Part shown: positions 57,471-64,000 of the stretch, in pieces
Layout of the letters: every line of letters starts with the position of its first letter
How positions within the stretch are numbered: the stretch's first letter is position 1
Source of the DNA: Secundilactobacillus angelensis
Lineage (GTDB): Bacteria; Bacillota; Bacilli; Lactobacillales; Lactobacillaceae
Assembly (NCBI RefSeq): GCF_012641075.1
Contig: NZ_JAAXLJ010000010.1
Span: 1 to 64,000 of the forward strand
Direction of reading: 5' to 3'
DNA: 64,000 bases
Position numbers and translations under genes: made by a program
The notes under the pieces: model-generated
Told to the model about the DNA's origin: nothing
Database searches by the model: none
What the model saw: only the letters and a program-made list of their open reading frames with translations

Positions 57471-58355
57471 CTATGCCTCCCGTAATTTCCCCTTTTCCAC
57501 CTGTCGCTTCAGAGCTGCCAATTTCACCTCAACCACTTGATTTTGGTTAATTTTAGCAAATGCCATCGTTTCACTCATCAGACTTTGCACTTCGTCTGTC
57601 GGACAATGGCGTTCAATTGCGCACTGAGTTGCTAAAAATTTCAGATCCGGTAAATAAAAGGTAACGTGCTGTTCCGAGCATAGTTGCACCCCAGCTTCAA
57701 TCAAACGTTGACTTTTTTCATAGCGCTTTTGGGTCATTTCAAATTCCGCGGTGTAATACACCATCATGAGCACCCGCAGGTAATATTGTTCACTATGCTG
57801 TTCCGCTGGCAGTTGATTAAGATAATCATGCACCTTATCAAAATAGGATTGCGCTCTTTTTGGCTGATGATTTCTGGCATACATCTCAGCCATACCTAGA
57901 AAACCTAAATAAGTAAAAATAGTTTTTTGTTTCGCATCAAGAACATTAAAAATCATCGACAGGTCATAGCTCACATCAATCACGTGGCCATTTGTCAGAG
58001 CCGTCATTAGCCCTCTAAGGTAATAAAACTGCATTTGTGCTACAACCGATTGAATTTGCTCTGGATTAATGGCGTTCAATTCTTCAAACGCCCGACAATA
58101 ATCTTCCATCATTAACCGTTTTTCAATATCATCCAGTTGCATACTCAACTGGCTAACAGTGCTCTCCTCAGATTCGTATAATTCCTCCACTGAGATCCCC
58201 AGACGAGCACATAGTTGCGTCAAGATTGTGAGTGATGGCACATGAGTATTACTTTCGAATTTACTCAGAGTTGCTTGCGTGCATATCCCATCGCAAAGCT
58301 TACACTGAGACATTTTTAAGGCTTTTCGTCGTTTTATAAAATACGTCACGTTCAT
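57471..58355 (-). CDS. HTH-TPR regulator, RRNPP (Rgg/PlcR)-like
   Basis: Protein of 294 aa. The N-terminal XRE HTH (about 1-65; FIKRRKALKMSQCKLCDGICTQATLSKFE, then LCARLGISVEELYE) is followed by helical TPR-like repeats to the end (YLGFLGMAEMYARNHQPKRAQSYFDKV and similar). This is the layout of peptide-sensing RRNPP regulators such as Rgg or PlcR. ATG after GGGGTGGG. It is divergent from preT-preA across a 407-bp spacer and may regulate them. No certain pheromone gene is visible, though a short hydrophobic frame lies at 58627-58689. Confidence 0.82.
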   Translation of the reverse strand: MNVTYFIKRRKALKMSQCKLCDGICTQATLSKFESNTHVPSLTILTQLCARLGISVEELYESEESTVSQLSMQLDDIEKRLMMEDYCRAFEELNAINPEQIQSVVAQMQFYYLRGLMTALTNGHVIDVSYDLSMIFNVLDAKQKTIFTYLGFLGMAEMYARNHQPKRAQSYFDKVHDYLNQLPAEQHSEQYYLRVLMMVYYTAEFEMTQKRYEKSQRLIEAGVQLCSEQHVTFYLPDLKFLATQCAIERHCPTDEVQSLMSETMAFAKINQNQVVEVKLAALKRQVEKGKLREA

Positions 58356-58762
58356 CTATCCCACCCCTATTCCTACTTGATTTGATGTCTTAATTATACT
58401 CGGATCCCATCTTGACAACTATTAGGAATCACCCTAACCCCTTGTACACCTATTCCAAAATATATTATTCAAAATTAATATGGCTTTTTTATTATTCGGC
58501 AAGATGACGAGCATTTTAAGTCCATCAATACAGCCATTGTAGCCTTTATAACTGAAAAATTAGGGTTTTATATAATTTTTTATATTGAAAAGCGACTTAA
58601 AATATACCTCATATTCACCAAATATCATGATTTATATTGTGCATTTTAAACGCGTTTTTGCAACCTTTATCAGCCTCATGCTATTCTAAAACCATCAGAT
58701 ATGTGAATTTTTACACAATTGTTTTTGCACTAATAATTCTCAATGAAGTGAGGCCGATTACC
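58356..58762. other. Divergent spacer between RRNPP-like gene and preT
   Basis: About 400 bp, AT-rich. It contains a 20-codon hydrophobic frame at 58627-58689 on the plus strand (product includes HFKRVFATFISLM) without a ribosome site, and no clear operator. Otherwise nothing seen. Confidence 0.45.
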
Positions 58763-59995
58763 ATGACTAAAAAGTATGAAACAGAAGCTCCAGGCTACAC
58801 CATGACAACGGTAATGGAAGAAGCAGCTCGTTGCCTGTTGTGTCACGACGCACCATGCTCCGCTGCTTGTCCAGCACATACGGATCCCGCAAAATTTATT
58901 CGTAGTGTCCGCTTTCGTAACGTTAAAGGTGCTGCCGAAACAATTCGAGAAAATAACGCGTTGGGTGCCATCTGCGCACGAGTTTGCCCAACTGAAAAGT
59001 ATTGCGAACTGGCTTGTTCAAGAAGTGGTATCGATGTTCCTATTGATATTGGTGGTATTCAACGGTACGTCACTGATTTTGAACAAGCAGCTGATATGCA
59101 CATCCTGCATAAGGGGGATAGCAATGGCATGCACATTGCAATTATTGGTAGTGGTCCTGCAGGTTTACAGTCAGCAACTACTCTACTAGAAAAAGGTTAC
59201 AGCGTTGACATCTACGAAAAAAACGCTAAAGCCGGTGGTTATCTCACCTATGGTATTCCTGAATATCGTCTGCCAAGTAACATTGTTGATTACGAAATCA
59301 AACGTATCACTGATATGGGCGCTAACATCCACTTTAATACCGTTATTGGTCAAGATATCACCATGGATCAGCTTAAAGCTGACAATGACGCTGTAATTGT
59401 TGCTATCGGTGCAAGTGAAGCTAAAATCTTACCAATCTTTGAAAATAACGATGCCGTTGAAACCGCCGTCTCCTTCTTGGCTAGAACTAAAGAAGCTAAG
59501 GGCAACATTGAATTACCTAAGGATGCCTTAGTTATTGGTGGTGGTGACGTTGCCATGGACGTTGTGACAACCCTAAAGAATTTGGGCGTTGAACATGTCA
59601 CTGACGCAGCTTACGAACAATTTGACGAATTCCGTGCTTCGAAAAAAGAACTTGCCGGTGCCGAACGCGAAGGGGTTACGATCATTGACGGTTACATTCC
59701 AGAAAGTGTTGATGGTCACACCGTTACTCTCAAACATCGACACATCAACAGCAAAATGACTATTGAAGCAGACGCAATCATCCTAGCTATTGGCCAAGAA
59801 ACCAATGCGAAGAACCTCGGCATCCGTCTTGAACACGGCGAAGCGCCTTCCGCAGGTTACAAGACCCGCGATCCAAAGGTCTTCATCACAGGTGATATCG
59901 CACAAGGCGATAAAACCGTTGTTTACGCCGTTCAAAAAGGGAAAGAAGTCGCCGATGAAATCGACAGTATTTTAGGAGGCAACCGTCATGATTAA
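58763..59995 (+). CDS. preT: NAD-dependent dihydropyrimidine dehydrogenase subunit PreT
   Basis: FAD/iron-sulphur subunit, 410 aa. An N-terminal cysteine-rich region ([23 protein letters not shown] and [20 protein letters not shown]) resembles the GltD/DPD clusters. Then come an FAD-binding [19 protein letters not shown], an NAD-binding [15 protein letters not shown] and a C-terminal [21 protein letters not shown]. With PreA it would reduce uracil or thymine using NADH, or run in reverse. ATG at 58763, 10 nt after GAGG; the longer frame is rejected. Overlaps preA by 8 bp. Confidence 0.9.
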   Translation: MTKKYETEAPGYTMTTVMEEAARCLLCHDAPCSAACPAHTDPAKFIRSVRFRNVKGAAETIRENNALGAICARVCPTEKYCELACSRSGIDVPIDIGGIQRYVTDFEQAADMHILHKGDSNGMHIAIIGSGPAGLQSATTLLEKGYSVDIYEKNAKAGGYLTYGIPEYRLPSNIVDYEIKRITDMGANIHFNTVIGQDITMDQLKADNDAVIVAIGASEAKILPIFENNDAVETAVSFLARTKEAKGNIELPKDALVIGGGDVAMDVVTTLKNLGVEHVTDAAYEQFDEFRASKKELAGAEREGVTIIDGYIPESVDGHTVTLKHRHINSKMTIEADAIILAIGQETNAKNLGIRLEHGEAPSAGYKTRDPKVFITGDIAQGDKTVVYAVQKGKEVADEIDSILGGNRHD

Positions 59996-61253
59996 TAAGG
60001 ACTTATCAATTGATTTTTTGGGTGTTCACTTTGAAAACCCCTTCTGCCTATCGTCTTCACCTGTAGGTAACTGTTATGAAATGTGTGCTAAAGCCTTTGA
60101 TGAAGGTTGGGGCGGAATCGTCTTCAAGACAATTGGACCAGAAGATTTTGAAATCGATGAGGTTTCACCACGGTTCGATGAACTGACTAAGGAAGGGACC
60201 CCTTTTGTCGCCTTCAAAAACATGGAACAAATTGCCGAACATCCGCTGAAACAGAACTTGGCCGATTTAAAGAAATTAAAGGAAAACTATCCTGATAAAG
60301 TCGTGATTGCTTCTATCATGGGACCAACTGAAGAGGATTGGGAAGAATTAGCACGCCTGGTTACTGAAGCCGGTGCCGACATGATTGAAATGAACTTATC
60401 CTGTCCACAAATGACATCTCACGCCATGGGTTCTGATGTTGGCTCTAATCCGCCATTAGTCGAGAAGTACTGTAAAGCGGTTAAACGCGGTTCAGATTTA
60501 CCAATGATGGCTAAAATGACGCCAAACATCACTGACATGGTACCAGCCGCTAAAGCTGCCATGGCTGGTGGCGCTGACGGGATTGCTACGATTAACACCG
60601 TGAAATCCATTGCCAACGTTGACCTGGAAAAGAAAACGGCATTACCAATCGTTAATGGTAAATCATCCATTTCTGGCCTTTCTGGTAAAGCCGTTAAACC
60701 AATTGCATTGCGGTTCATCCAACAATTACGGGTTGCTTCCGGCTTGGAACAGTTACCTATTTCTGGGATTGGTGGTATCGAAACTTGGGAAGATGCCGTT
60801 GAATTTATCCTCATGGGTTCTACTACGCTTCAAGTCACCACTTCGGTTATGCAATATGGGTACCGAATCGTTGAAGATATGAAAAACGGCTTAATGCATT
60901 ACATGGAAGAACAGGGTGTTGAACACCTTTCAGAACTTGTCGGCTTGGCAAATAAAAATATCGTGCCAGCCGAAGATCTCGACCGGAATTACAAGATGTA
61001 CCCTGAAATTGACTGGGATAAATGCATTGGCTGTGGCCGTTGCTTCATCAGTTGCTACGACGGTGCTCACCAAGCAATTTCGTGGGACGAAAAAACTCGT
61101 CGACCATCAATCGATACTAGCAAGTGTGTCGGCTGTCACCTCTGCGCATTAGTTTGCCCAGTGCATGCGATTCACCCAGGCAAAATTGTGATGAAGGAAG
61201 GCCGGGAAGGCGACCCTTCGAAGATTGATGTTGTCTCACAACGACTTAATTAA
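59988..61253 (+). CDS. preA: NAD-dependent dihydropyrimidine dehydrogenase subunit PreA
   Basis: FMN/iron-sulphur catalytic subunit, 421 aa. A dihydroorotate-dehydrogenase-like barrel with [34 protein letters not shown] and [13 protein letters not shown], followed by two 4Fe-4S motifs near the C-terminus ([16 protein letters not shown] and [16 protein letters not shown]). The active-site Cys is expected in the LSCPQM region or loop after it. It overlaps preT, so the heterodimer is likely made together. No dihydropyrimidinase or ureidopropionase gene follows. Confidence 0.92.
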   Translation: MINKDLSIDFLGVHFENPFCLSSSPVGNCYEMCAKAFDEGWGGIVFKTIGPEDFEIDEVSPRFDELTKEGTPFVAFKNMEQIAEHPLKQNLADLKKLKENYPDKVVIASIMGPTEEDWEELARLVTEAGADMIEMNLSCPQMTSHAMGSDVGSNPPLVEKYCKAVKRGSDLPMMAKMTPNITDMVPAAKAAMAGGADGIATINTVKSIANVDLEKKTALPIVNGKSSISGLSGKAVKPIALRFIQQLRVASGLEQLPISGIGGIETWEDAVEFILMGSTTLQVTTSVMQYGYRIVEDMKNGLMHYMEEQGVEHLSELVGLANKNIVPAEDLDRNYKMYPEIDWDKCIGCGRCFISCYDGAHQAISWDEKTRRPSIDTSKCVGCHLCALVCPVHAIHPGKIVMKEGREGDPSKIDVVSQRLN

Positions 61254-61295
61254 ACTTTATCGTTAAGCGCTAATATAGTAAACTGCTACTAAGCT

Positions 61296-61344
61296 GAAAA
61301 GCCAGTCACTGAAACGACATAAGTGTTCAGGTGACTGGTTTTTC
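61296..61344 (+). terminator. Terminator after preTA
   Basis: Stem GAAAAGCCAGTCACT / AGGTGACTGGTTTTTC, strong T-run. Confidence 0.88.
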
Positions 61345-61362
61345 GTTAAAGGAGTGGACATC

Positions 61363-61899
61363 ATGAAAATTAGTAAAGACGTCTGGATCTCATCCATCGG
61401 GGTTGGACTGACCACCCTCATCTTTTGCCTGATTTCTGGCTCATTTCACCTGTGGATGAGTGGTGCAGCCTTCATTGCTGCTTCCTACTTTTTTGGTGCC
61501 GGTGCACCAATGGATAAGGTGTTAAACATTTCTATCAGTTTTCTATTCGGTATCGCACTAGGTTGCTTCTGCCTGTGGATCATCAGTTTCCCCACTTTAG
61601 GTGCCGTGATCCCAAGCGCAATCATCTTCGGCTTTTTGACCTTCTTGGTTTTGTTCCTGCAAGGGACTGTTCTGAAATTTGCGGTAGTTCCTGCCTGGCT
61701 GTTGGCTTGGGGGACAACAATGCTGATCATCACCAACATTTCAATCAAGAGCTGGCCCGTATTTCTGATTCAACTGGTCGTCTCCATGTATCTGGGTGTT
61801 TACCTGATTATCATTGGGTCTAATTACTTCTCGAAGTGGATGTATAAGTTGTTTCCGGACAAGAAGCCGAAACATGCACAAGAATATGAAAAAGAGTAA
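61363..61899 (+). CDS. DUF1097 membrane protein
   Basis: Membrane protein of 178 aa with five or six hydrophobic segments, basic at the C-terminus (KLFPDKKPKH). It matches DUF1097 (YcdZ-like) in length and in segments such as GAPMDKVLNISISFLFGIALGC. ATG at 61363 follows AAAGGAG. It could be part of preTA read-through, but a terminator intervenes. Family function is unknown. Confidence 0.82.
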   Translation: MKISKDVWISSIGVGLTTLIFCLISGSFHLWMSGAAFIAASYFFGAGAPMDKVLNISISFLFGIALGCFCLWIISFPTLGAVIPSAIIFGFLTFLVLFLQGTVLKFAVVPAWLLAWGTTMLIITNISIKSWPVFLIQLVVSMYLGVYLIIIGSNYFSKWMYKLFPDKKPKHAQEYEKE

Positions 61900-61931
61900 C
61901 CAATTTTATCATTCAGTTGATTAATTTTTAG

Positions 61932-61957
61932 AAGTCAGTGACGATTGTCGCTGGCTT
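61932..61957. terminator. Terminator between DUF1097 and phosphodiesterase genes
   Basis: Stem AAGTCAGTGAC / GTCGCTGGCTT with TTTT. Confidence 0.75.
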
Positions 61958-61994
61958 TTCGAATACAGAAAAGTCCTGATTCAAATCCTTCGAG

Positions 61995-62684
61995 TTAAAC
62001 AACTAATAACTGATCTCGCATCATCATGGCTTTTTCAAAATCATCCGTAAAGATACCATCAACATCCTGAGAAAACAGCTTCATCAGCTGTTTTTCGCTG
62101 TTAACCGTCCAAATCCGTTCAATCAGCCCTTCGTCAGCTTGCACGCGATGTAAGTGCAGCCCGTTTAAGTGTTCCTTTATCATAAATTGAAGCGGTTCGC
62201 GAACTGTGCGTGCTGATAAGAAACAATAGTTTTGACTATCGTCTAACACCTGGCAACGCTTTAAACTCGCCAAATTGAATGAAGAGTAAATAACAGGGTG
62301 CCGTAAATAAGCTTGATTAACTTGTTCCAAAACGATTTCTTCAATACCTTCGTAGTGAATCTGATCCGTTTTAAATTCAAGATTTAATATCACATCAACG
62401 TTTCTCACTAGCTCTAATAACTCATACAACGTTGGGATAGCTTCCCCATTACTCAATTTAAACGTCCTTAATTGTTCATAATCATAATCACATATCCGGC
62501 CTTTTCCATCCGTCGTCCGATTAATTCTTTCATCATGCATAATCACTGGTAACCGATCACGGGTTAAATGAACATCAAATTCCAGTCCTTCAACGTTGTG
62601 CTCAACAGCATACCGAAAACCCTGCATTGAATTTTCTGGAAACTTTGCAGGAATACCTCGATGACCAAATATCAAAGTTGACAT
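61995..62684 (-). CDS. Glycerophosphodiester phosphodiesterase
   Basis: GDPD-family enzyme of 229 aa that releases glycerol-3-phosphate from glycerophosphodiesters. Motifs: FGHRGIPAKFPENSM (catalytic His-Arg and Glu), EFDVHLTRD (Asp/His with metal Glu) and VIMHDERINRTTDGKG; later NLEFK and IWTVN. No signal peptide, so cytoplasmic as in the UgpQ type. It lies alone on the minus strand. Confidence 0.92.
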   Translation of the reverse strand: MSTLIFGHRGIPAKFPENSMQGFRYAVEHNVEGLEFDVHLTRDRLPVIMHDERINRTTDGKGRICDYDYEQLRTFKLSNGEAIPTLYELLELVRNVDVILNLEFKTDQIHYEGIEEIVLEQVNQAYLRHPVIYSSFNLASLKRCQVLDDSQNYCFLSARTVREPLQFMIKEHLNGLHLHRVQADEGLIERIWTVNSEKQLMKLFSQDVDGIFTDDFEKAMMMRDQLLVV

Positions 62685-62824
62685 GATGTAACCCCCTGTT
62701 AGTCTTTAACTCGGTTAGTGGTAGTGACTTACTTACAAACCTAGTGTAAACAAGCACCTTATCATTCCTGCATGAATTATGTAACGATTGAGTAAAGATA
62801 AGAGCATGCACAAAATAGCTGTAG

Positions 62825-63000
62825 GTCGCCAGCGTGTTCATTAGCTGTGTCGGTGGTGTTAGGTCGTTTCGCCCTTACAGCACGGGACGACATCTAAGAC
62901 GCGCGTTCTTTGCGTGACTTAGATGCGAGGCGAAAGACCTTGGCTTTCGCCGGTCCCCACAGCAATGAATACGCTGGCGGCCGAAGGCGGCATCACCCAC
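62825..63000. repeat. Nested palindromic element, non-coding
   Basis: Outer arms GTCGCCAGCGTGTTCATT (62825) and AATGAATACGCTGGCGGC (62963-62981) pair. Inside them, GGTCGTTTCGCC (62862-62873) pairs with GGCGAAAGACC (62929-62939), and CATCTAAG (62891) pairs with CTTAGATG (62918-62925). No open frame of note. Probably a mobile hairpin element or a structured RNA region between two genes. Confidence 0.7.
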
Positions 63001-63023
63001 TAATTTTACATTGCTGAAACGCG

Positions 63024-63127
63024 TAAAAAAAGGCAACGCCCGGCCATATAAAGAGAGTCCCCACACAATCCAAAACCAGACTGTATGGGGACTCTCCTTA
63101 TATTCTGGGCGTTAACCGCCTTTTTTT
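63024..63127. terminator. Long bidirectional terminator of adhE
   Basis: A hairpin of about 100 nt: AAAAAAAGGC / GCCTTTTTTT at the base, then CGCCC / GGGCG, ATATAAAGAGAGTCCCCACA / TGTATGGGGACTCTCCTT with the apex ATCCAAAACCAGA. The apex resembles the apex of the hairpin repeat family (AAATCC-aaaacc). Confidence 0.8.
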
Positions 63128-63134
63128 GCGCTCT

Positions 63135-64000
63135 TTACTTTTCTACACCCTTCCCATCATACTCATCGATCATAATCTGGCGAAGTTCACCGATCAATGG
63201 TTCCTTAGGGTTGGCGGTCGTGCATTGGTCTTCGTATGCTAATTCGGCCAAGTTATCGACTGCTTCATCAAAGTGCTTCTTGTCAACACCGTTTGCCTTC
63301 AAACTCAAGGTAACGTCCACTGAGTGAGCTAATTCGATAATCTTGTTAACTAAGGCTTCCTTGAGTTCTTCCTTATTCTTGCCAGTTAAACCAATGTATC
63401 TCGCAATTTCAGCGTAGTCCTCATCGGCACGGAAGTATTCGTATTTAGGCCAAGTAGTCAGCTTACGAGGTTCCTTGAAGTTGTAACGGATAACGTGTGG
63501 CAAGGTGATGGCAATTGCCAAACCATGTGCGAGGCCGAACTCACCACCCAGTTTGTGAGCGATGGAGTGGTTAACACCCAGGAAGGCGTTACCGAAGGCC
63601 ATACCAGCAATGGTAGCTGCGTTATGCATCTTCTCACGGGCTTGCAGATCACCGTTGTACGAAGCCGTTAAGTTTTCAAAGACTAACTTAATTGCTTGCA
63701 GTGACCATGGACGCGTGTAATCCGATGCCATGTTTGAAACGAACGATTCAATCGCGTGGGTCAAAACATCCAAACCAGCGTATGAAATAGCTTTCTTTGG
63801 TAAGGTTTCAATGAATTGTGAATCCACGATGGCAACGTCTGGCGTCAATGCGTAGTCAGCCAATGGGTACTTAACATGGGTCTTCGAATCAGTGATAACG
63901 GCGAATGGTGTCACTTCAGAACCAGTACCTGAAGTGGTTGGAATGGCAACGAATTGTGCTTTGGTTGCCTTTTCAAATTGGTAAGTCCGTTTCCGGATAT
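63135..64000 (-). CDS. adhE: AdhE, aldehyde-alcohol dehydrogenase, C-terminal part (cut by window edge)
   Basis: Iron-dependent alcohol dehydrogenase domain of the bifunctional enzyme that reduces acetyl-CoA to ethanol. The last 287 residues are in the window, starting IRKRTYQFEKATKAQF and continuing VAIPTTSGTGSEVTPFAVITD, KYPLADYALTPDVAIVD, and the iron ligands in GVNHSIAHKLGGEFGLAHGLA. The frame is open to base 64000, so the N-terminal aldehyde dehydrogenase half lies outside. With xfp this supports a heterofermentative organism that makes ethanol. Confidence 0.93.
   Translation of the reverse strand, partial: IRKRTYQFEKATKAQFVAIPTTSGTGSEVTPFAVITDSKTHVKYPLADYALTPDVAIVDSQFIETLPKKAISYAGLDVLTHAIESFVSNMASDYTRPWSLQAIKLVFENLTASYNGDLQAREKMHNAATIAGMAFGNAFLGVNHSIAHKLGGEFGLAHGLAIAITLPHVIRYNFKEPRKLTTWPKYEYFRADEDYAEIARYIGLTGKNKEELKEALVNKIIELAHSVDVTLSLKANGVDKKHFDEAVDNLAELAYEDQCTTANPKEPLIGELRQIMIDEYDGKGVEK

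Noticed and set aside
57471-58355. Naming the HTH-TPR protein as a specific Rgg or PlcR
   Set aside because: Only the layout fits; no diagnostic residues or certain peptide gene could be shown.
1-64000. CRISPR arrays, tRNA or rRNA genes, intact insertion sequences or prophage genes
   Set aside because: None seen: no regularly spaced short repeats, no tRNA-like T-arm sequences and no transposase or phage structural genes among the open frames.

Overview
The window looks like a chromosomal stretch from a heterofermentative member of the Lactobacillaceae. It carries a phosphoketolase gene, the start of an adhE-type alcohol dehydrogenase gene (cut by the right edge), a maltose phosphorylase operon, CcpA/LacI-type operators, T-box leaders on the trp genes, and several lactobacillus-type secreted proteins. 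Strong AGGAGG ribosome sites and T-rich hairpin terminators are present throughout. No rRNA, tRNA, CRISPR array or intact insertion sequence was seen.

Layout. 0.2-6.7 kb: housekeeping and accessory genes (a 5'-nucleotidase-type phosphatase, RNase Y, a DUF1275 membrane protein, an alpha/beta hydrolase, an XRE regulator, a methyltransferase-like protein). 6.7-11.7 kb: a maltose operon (LacI-type regulator, MFS transporter, GH65 phosphorylase) with three operators packed on one promoter and a one-base frameshift at the start of the phosphorylase gene. 11.9-22.9 kb: the aromatic amino acid block. aroE-aroF-aroB reads leftward behind a leader that encodes a short peptide ending in Phe-Ser-Tyr-Tyr-Trp-Ser-Met followed by a terminator. 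trpEG and trpDCFBA read rightward, each behind its own promoter and a nearly identical Trp T-box. 23-36.3 kb: MarR regulators, a DNA glycosylase-like gene that seems to start at ATT, a candidate structured ncRNA, two tandem lipoate ligases, a universal stress protein with a structured leader, and two ABC export systems.

37-46 kb holds the most unusual part. Two related cassettes flank the phosphoketolase gene xfp. Each contains (i) a membrane-anchored XRE regulator and a small secreted protein, convergent and overlapping by the same 8 bp, with the secreted gene's ribosome site buried in a conserved hairpin; and (ii) a secreted protein with a conserved TKIVWHGA core next to a small membrane protein, with a conserved 14-bp palindrome upstream. 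Each cassette has one damaged gene, and the damage is reciprocal: an A-tract frameshift in one, an in-frame TAG in the other. Direct 39-bp repeats bracket the first cassette.

46-64 kb: an NmrA-like oxidoreductase with an Rrf2 regulator, a nucleoid-associated protein, a GntR regulator, a YbaK deacylase, an HD hydrolase, aroD, ribokinase with a palindromic operator, a rhodanese lacking its cysteine, a MarR regulator, a large membrane protein, a response regulator lacking its phospho-acceptor Asp, an RRNPP-like TPR regulator divergent from preT-preA (dihydropyrimidine dehydrogenase), DUF1097 and glycerophosphodiesterase genes, and the 3' part of adhE. A family of long hairpin repeats with fixed ends and apex but different, still complementary, stems is scattered over the window, with two copies starting at stop codons.
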